64,000 nt of DNA from Lachnospiraceae bacterium (GTDB lineage Bacteria > Bacillota > Clostridia > Lachnospirales > Lachnospiraceae). The notes beneath the pieces are model-generated. The model made no database searches. It was not told the DNA's origin and saw nothing but the letters and a program-made list of their open reading frames with translations. Positions 61,009-64,000 of this stretch are shown here, one piece after another. The number at the start of each line of letters is the position of its first letter. Within the stretch, counting starts at the first letter, position 1. The DNA lies in assembly GCA_022791575.1 (NCBI GenBank), contig JAAVZI010000015.1:1-64000 (forward strand), given 5' to 3'. Position numbers and translations under genes: made by a program.

Positions 61009-61121
61009 TTAGGCATTTGCGAAACTCTTATTTCACTTTCAGAGTTTGGGCAATATATACAAAAATAGAGCGAATTAAGTACTGACACCGCCTTGAATAC
61101 AACTTTCGCAATGATCTATAA
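61009..61121. repeat. Hairpin repeat copy R9, deletion form
   Basis: Starts ttaggcatttgcgaaactc and keeps the left arm agtttgggcaatatatacaaaaat, then jumps to gagcgaattaagtactgacaccgccttgaatac (parts of the long-loop form in inverse) and ends ctttcgcaatgatctataa. The right arm is missing. The flanks ATAACAG and ATAACAACAG may be a decayed target duplication. It fills about a third of the gene-free stretch 60979-61328; the rest is AT-rich with no other feature than the promoter at 61271. Confidence 0.75.
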
Positions 61122-61270
61122 CAACAGGCCTGACAAAGGCCAATTCTTCCTTCTGTAGTATAATAGATTTTTTTACAAAAAGCAATAAAATTTCACACCA
61201 CCTTTACCCGCACTTCCTCCTACACCACAATACCTATACAAAAATCCCGCAACCAGTTCTTACCCAATTC

Positions 61271-61299
61271 TTGAACATACCATCGATTTGCTGTATAAT
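61271..61299 (+). promoter_or_regulatory. Promoter of the 153-residue lipoprotein gene
   Basis: TTGAAC (61271-61276), 17-bp spacer, TATAAT (61294-61299). Ribosome site AAAGGAG follows at about 61313. Confidence 0.7.
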
Positions 61300-61328
61300 A
61301 AGCAAAAATACAAAAGGAGCCGCCGAAT

Positions 61329-61790
61329 ATGAACAGGAAAAAAATATACCTTCCATGGATTTGTCTGCTGTGCCTGCTTCTAACCGCATGCAGCAATGCA
61401 TTTGCCGAACGGGAGTACGATTCAGATGAAAAAATCTCACAGCAGGGAGACCACTATTCCAAAAAAGGTTCTGTGTCCCATTCCAAAAATGGGGACTATT
61501 CACTTACCGTTTCATCCTTCAACGGGCGTCAGACCATTTGGAACAAACATTTAAAAAAAGCTCAAACAATCGAACTAGATGTCTCGTTCCGCCTCTCCAA
61601 CGGACAGGCAAAGCTCGTACACATTGACAAGGAGGGAACGGTTACAACCATAATCGAATGTTCACCCAACACTTCAACCGATGGATTCGTAACAAAAACA
61701 GTATCCCTAACCAGCGGAGAAAACCGCTTGAAACTAGTTGGCTATGACTGCAGCGATCTCGCTTTAGACCTGCTGTTTTCAGAACCATAA
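61329..61790 (+). CDS. Hypothetical lipoprotein
   Basis: A 153-residue lipoprotein with NRKKIYLPWICLLCLLLTAC, lipobox LTAC (Cys21). The mature part looks like an all-beta domain (GSVSHSKNGDYSLTVSSFNGRQTIW, IELDVSFRLSNGQAKLVHID, FVTKTVSLTSGENRLKLVGYDCSDLALDLLFSEP), which resembles carbohydrate-binding beta-sandwiches in texture, but I cannot name a family. AAAGGAG precedes the ATG and there is a good promoter. It is flanked by hairpin repeats on both sides. Confidence 0.75.
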   Translation: MNRKKIYLPWICLLCLLLTACSNAFAEREYDSDEKISQQGDHYSKKGSVSHSKNGDYSLTVSSFNGRQTIWNKHLKKAQTIELDVSFRLSNGQAKLVHIDKEGTVTTIIECSPNTSTDGFVTKTVSLTSGENRLKLVGYDCSDLALDLLFSEP

Positions 61791-61830
61791 GCAAAGAACG
61801 CCGCCCTCTCCTTTCTTATTTAAAATAGTT

Positions 61831-61974
61831 TTAGCATTTGCGAAACTTTCACTTTACTGTCAGAGTTTGAGCAATCTATACAAAAATGTAGCGAATCTCA
61901 AACGTCTTTGAGCGGAATTTTTGTATAGATTGTTCAAACTCGTCGCCTTGAATTAGACTTTCGCAATTATCTAT
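61831..61974. repeat. Hairpin repeat copy R10, short-loop form, inverted
   Basis: A 144-bp complete copy, from ttagcatttgcgaaactttc to ctttcgcaattatcta. Read on the other strand it is nearly identical to R2 (stem gagtttgaacaatctatacaaaaat, loop aacgtctttgagcgg). The left flank and the spacer to R11 both contain taaaatagt. Confidence 0.85.
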
Positions 61975-61982
61975 TAAAATAG

Positions 61983-62031
61983 TTAGGCATTTGCAAAAGT
62001 CGCCTTGAATTCGACTTTCACAATCATCTAT
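61983..62031. repeat. Hairpin repeat copy R11, internal-deletion remnant
   Basis: The ends ttaggcatttgcaaaagtc and gactttcacaatcatcta remain, joined through gccttgaattc; the hairpin core is gone. Together with R10 it fills most of 61791-62040. Confidence 0.75.
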
Positions 62032-62093
62032 TTCATACTACATCTTTTAGATTAGTTTTTGATTTGCTTTTATAAGGTTTTGATTAAATCGCC

Positions 62094-62149
62094 AAAAAAG
62101 CCGCCAGTAAATAACTGACAGCCTTTACAAAATAGGCCAAGCGGCTTTT
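62094..62149 (-). terminator. Probable terminator downstream of the CapA-type gene
   Basis: AAAAGCCGC (62096-62104) pairs with GCGGCTTTT (62141-62149) and on the minus strand the stem runs into TTTTTT. A 36-base loop includes a small inner stem. It lies about 190 bases after the capA stop. The stretch 62150-62332 between them has a weak 80-codon open frame without a ribosome site and may be decayed coding sequence. Confidence 0.5.
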
Positions 62150-62332
62150 GCTGGAAACAGACGAGCCAGTTACCAGCATTGCATTTACGACCAGATTTAA
62201 CAGTAGCGCTTATTTCAGCAAAACATTTAAGCAGTATCAGCATGTCACACCGACCGAATTTCGGCAGTCCCGTAAAACAGACCTGCTTGAAGGGCTTTCT
62301 TAGTTTGTACACATTGTCTGAACGAATCAGGG

Positions 62333-63553
62333 TTAGTTTTGGCTAACTCTGCCCTGTGTATCCACTTGCACATTGACCGAAACACTCTCTAAAAACCGAT
62401 ACAGCGTATCCGCCTCCTGCCCGTTCATGGTTCTGACATAAAAGGCCTTGGTTACACATGGCAGGAGTTTGACGGCAATCTGGTTTTCTTGATCTATTTC
62501 TACCTGCAGCACTGCCGTCTCCTTTTCATAATTGCCAAACAGAAAATTTCCCAGATTATAGAAAATATATTTCCCCTTGTAGCACTCCATCCCCTGCAGC
62601 ACATGAGCGTGGCTGCCGACCACAAGATCTGCCCCCGCGTCAATCCAAGCGCGGGAAATCTGCTGCTGGTAGGGGACAAACGTATTCTGCTTCTCCACGC
62701 CGTAATGTGCAAAAATAATTACAAGGTCTGCATGAGCGCTTTGTTTGAGCCAGGAAATGTAATCCATCAGCACCCGGTAATTGTCGGTTCCCTCATAGGT
62801 GGTCAGCAGTCCGGGCGTTGTACTGTCCGCATGCCAGCTGACGTCGGGGACAAAATGCGACACGGCCACAAAGGCAATTCTGCGGCCCTTGATTTCGCGG
62901 ATCACGGCCTGCTTCGCCTCCTCAATATTGCTGCCGGCGCCGGCACAGTCGATTCCTAACTCCCGCAGCGTCTGAATGGTCTCTTGCATACCGGGAACGC
63001 CGTAATCTAAAATATGGTTGTTAGACAGCCCAGCGATATCTACGCCCAGTTCCTTAAGGATAAATTCATGCTGCGGCTCGGAACGGAAATTATAAATCTG
63101 GTAATCAACTTTTTGCGTCTCATGCGTACTGGCGTATTCGTGATTAATCATAGTCAGATCGGAATCTGCCAGCGCCGATCGGACGGCTGCGTCTGCAATG
63201 CCGGCACAGCCATGCTGCTGGTAGGCATTGACCATGGCCTCACTTAAGTACACATCGCCGGTAAAACTCAGTGTAATGGGGGATGTGTCGGGGCTGTTTT
63301 CTGCTGGCTGATTACTGTCTGACAACGGATTTTGACTGTCCTCCGGCGATAGATTCTGACCGTTCTCCGGCGAATCATTCTGGTTCGTTTGGGTATCTTC
63401 GTCATGCGCCGGCAGATTCTGAGAATCTGCCGATTGTTTTGTATCCGCAGCTGCTTTTTTGTTCTTCTGCTGGCAGCTGCACAAATTTATACTAATTAAT
63501 GCGGTCAGCATACAGAGCAAAAGCAGCCCTGATCTCTTTCTTAGTAGTTTCAT
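62333..63553 (-). CDS. CapA-family (poly-gamma-glutamate synthesis type) lipoprotein
   Basis: A 406-residue exported protein. A signal segment with lipobox-like LCSC (Cys27) is followed by a Gln/Asn/Ser/Asp-rich unstructured linker (about 30-90) and a CapA metallophosphoesterase-like domain (about 92-380). Domain motifs are LSFTGDVYLSEAM, MINHEYAST, GLSNNHILDYG, FAHYGVEKQ and VGSHAHVLQGME with YNLGNFLFG. CapA/PgsA proteins act in poly-gamma-glutamate export or anchoring, but most Clostridial members have no capBC and an unknown role; capBC are absent here. Confidence 0.87.
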   Translation of the reverse strand: MKLLRKRSGLLLLCMLTALISINLCSCQQKNKKAAADTKQSADSQNLPAHDEDTQTNQNDSPENGQNLSPEDSQNPLSDSNQPAENSPDTSPITLSFTGDVYLSEAMVNAYQQHGCAGIADAAVRSALADSDLTMINHEYASTHETQKVDYQIYNFRSEPQHEFILKELGVDIAGLSNNHILDYGVPGMQETIQTLRELGIDCAGAGSNIEEAKQAVIREIKGRRIAFVAVSHFVPDVSWHADSTTPGLLTTYEGTDNYRVLMDYISWLKQSAHADLVIIFAHYGVEKQNTFVPYQQQISRAWIDAGADLVVGSHAHVLQGMECYKGKYIFYNLGNFLFGNYEKETAVLQVEIDQENQIAVKLLPCVTKAFYVRTMNGQEADTLYRFLESVSVNVQVDTQGRVSQN

Positions 63554-63680
63554 CTGATTTTCCTCCTGGTTTATGCAGCGGTTTACAGATCACGCGTCGT
63601 ACTACTTCCAAATTGCTGGAATCCTTTACTTTACTTCATTTCCTGTTCTTATATCTAAAAATGATTTGGTTTCGGTTCCT

Positions 63681-63709
63681 ATTATACTAAAAAGCCAAGC
63701 TTTATTCAA
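63681..63709 (-). promoter_or_regulatory. Promoter of the CapA-type gene
   Basis: On the minus strand, TTGAAT (63709-63704), 17-bp spacer, TATAAT (63686-63681), about 130 bases before the ATG. The same gene-free stretch (63554-63943) also holds a 20-bp palindrome CTGTAAAAA-AA-TTTTTACAG (63777-63796); otherwise it is AT-rich with nothing I recognise. Confidence 0.65.
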
Positions 63710-63943
63710 GCATGTCCGCCATAGCTCCTGTGGGCTCTGGCTGGCCGTTCACACATTATGCAGACAATTTGTTCTTCTGTAAAAAAATTTTTACAGCATT
63801 TTTTCTGTTTCTATTTGATTCTTACTTGATTCCTGTTTTTTTCAGACAATTCTAAATTATTCCGAAAAGCAAAAATTTATTTTATGCATATAATTTATTA
63901 AACCCTGAGAACAACTCTGTTTATATGAATGAGGTGATATTAA

Positions 63944-64000
63944 TTGAATAATTTTAATGATAATTTTATGATTAATCTGTCAAATCTGCTTGGCATGGGA
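63944..64000 (+). CDS. Start of an unidentified gene, cut by the window end
   Basis: From TTG at 63944 the frame is open to the last base (19 codons, MNNFNDNFMINLSNLLGMG). The ribosome site GAGGTGAT lies about 7 bases upstream. An in-frame ATG eight codons later is the alternative start but lacks a ribosome site. Too short to assign. Confidence 0.5.
   Translation, partial: MNNFNDNFMINLSNLLGMG

Noticed and set aside
62070-62312. An 80-codon ORF as a real gene
   Set aside because: It lacks a ribosome site, spans the probable terminator and has no recognisable domain.
62333-63553. A poly-gamma-glutamate capsule operon
   Set aside because: capB, capC and capE are absent; a lone CapA-like protein does not support capsule synthesis.

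Overview
This window looks like chromosomal DNA of an anaerobic, low-to-mid GC Firmicute, most likely a Lachnospiraceae-type Clostridium. The signs are strong AGGAGG ribosome sites, TTGaca/TATAAT promoters with 17-bp spacing, AddAB instead of RecBCD, the PyrK/PyrD-1B pair, the DapL route to diaminopimelate, a Gram-positive lysine riboswitch, a Gram-positive LexA box and many lipoproteins. Almost every gene is on the minus strand. There is no prophage, transposase, CRISPR array or rRNA, and one tRNA. The recurring mobile-looking feature is a family of short hairpin repeats.

Layout. 1-1577: hairpin repeats, an MGMT-type protein and a TatD-associated radical SAM protein. 1578-6866: pyridoxamine kinase, an ABC-F ATPase, a cohesin/dockerin-like secreted protein followed in frame after a TAG by a second ORF, and a siroheme/ferredoxin reductase. 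6891-10855: pyrC-pyrF-pyrK-pyrD with its own promoter. 10896-14131: an EutS-like shell protein, an EutP-like GTPase, a TPR lipoprotein and HflX. 14137-24473: a five-gene run (lipoprotein, GCS2-type gamma-glutamyl ligase, ATP-grasp ligase, addB, addA) behind a consensus promoter that contains a LexA box. 24592-25752: an M23 peptidase. 25791-29877: glnA, an ANTAR regulator, dapF, dapL. 29883-35632: eukaryotic-type HisA, an Asn-rich lipoprotein, and a Gld-like ABC system with a DUF4340 protein. 35880-37964: dapA-dapB behind a lysine riboswitch. 38011-44155: an alpha-galactosidase/ABC sugar operon with a divergent AraC regulator.

44201-50759: a corrinoid adenosyltransferase, an FGGY kinase, a sodium symporter, FtsH and MgtC. 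50805-52644: AroD and a glycosyltransferase. 52645-53260: a tandem cluster of hairpin repeats. 53275-57528: a phosphodiesterase, a lone Hpt protein and a three-gene ABC-2 exporter. 57664-59121: an AT-rich stretch with a membrane-anchored hypothetical protein, an AbrB-type regulator and tRNA-Gly(CCC). 59244-60978: a NarL-type two-component system. 61009-64000: more hairpin repeats, a small lipoprotein, a CapA-type lipoprotein and the start of a gene running off the window.

Two observations stand out. One is the SOS-type promoter placed ahead of a gamma-glutamyl ligase/ATP-grasp pair that leads directly into addBA; this suggests a DNA-damage-linked operon making an unknown gamma-glutamyl compound. 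The other is a family of roughly 145-210 bp palindromic elements with ends of the type TTAGGNATTTGCGAAAGT, found in three clusters and beside two gene starts, with short flanking direct repeats and internal-deletion forms, as expected for a non-autonomous mobile element.
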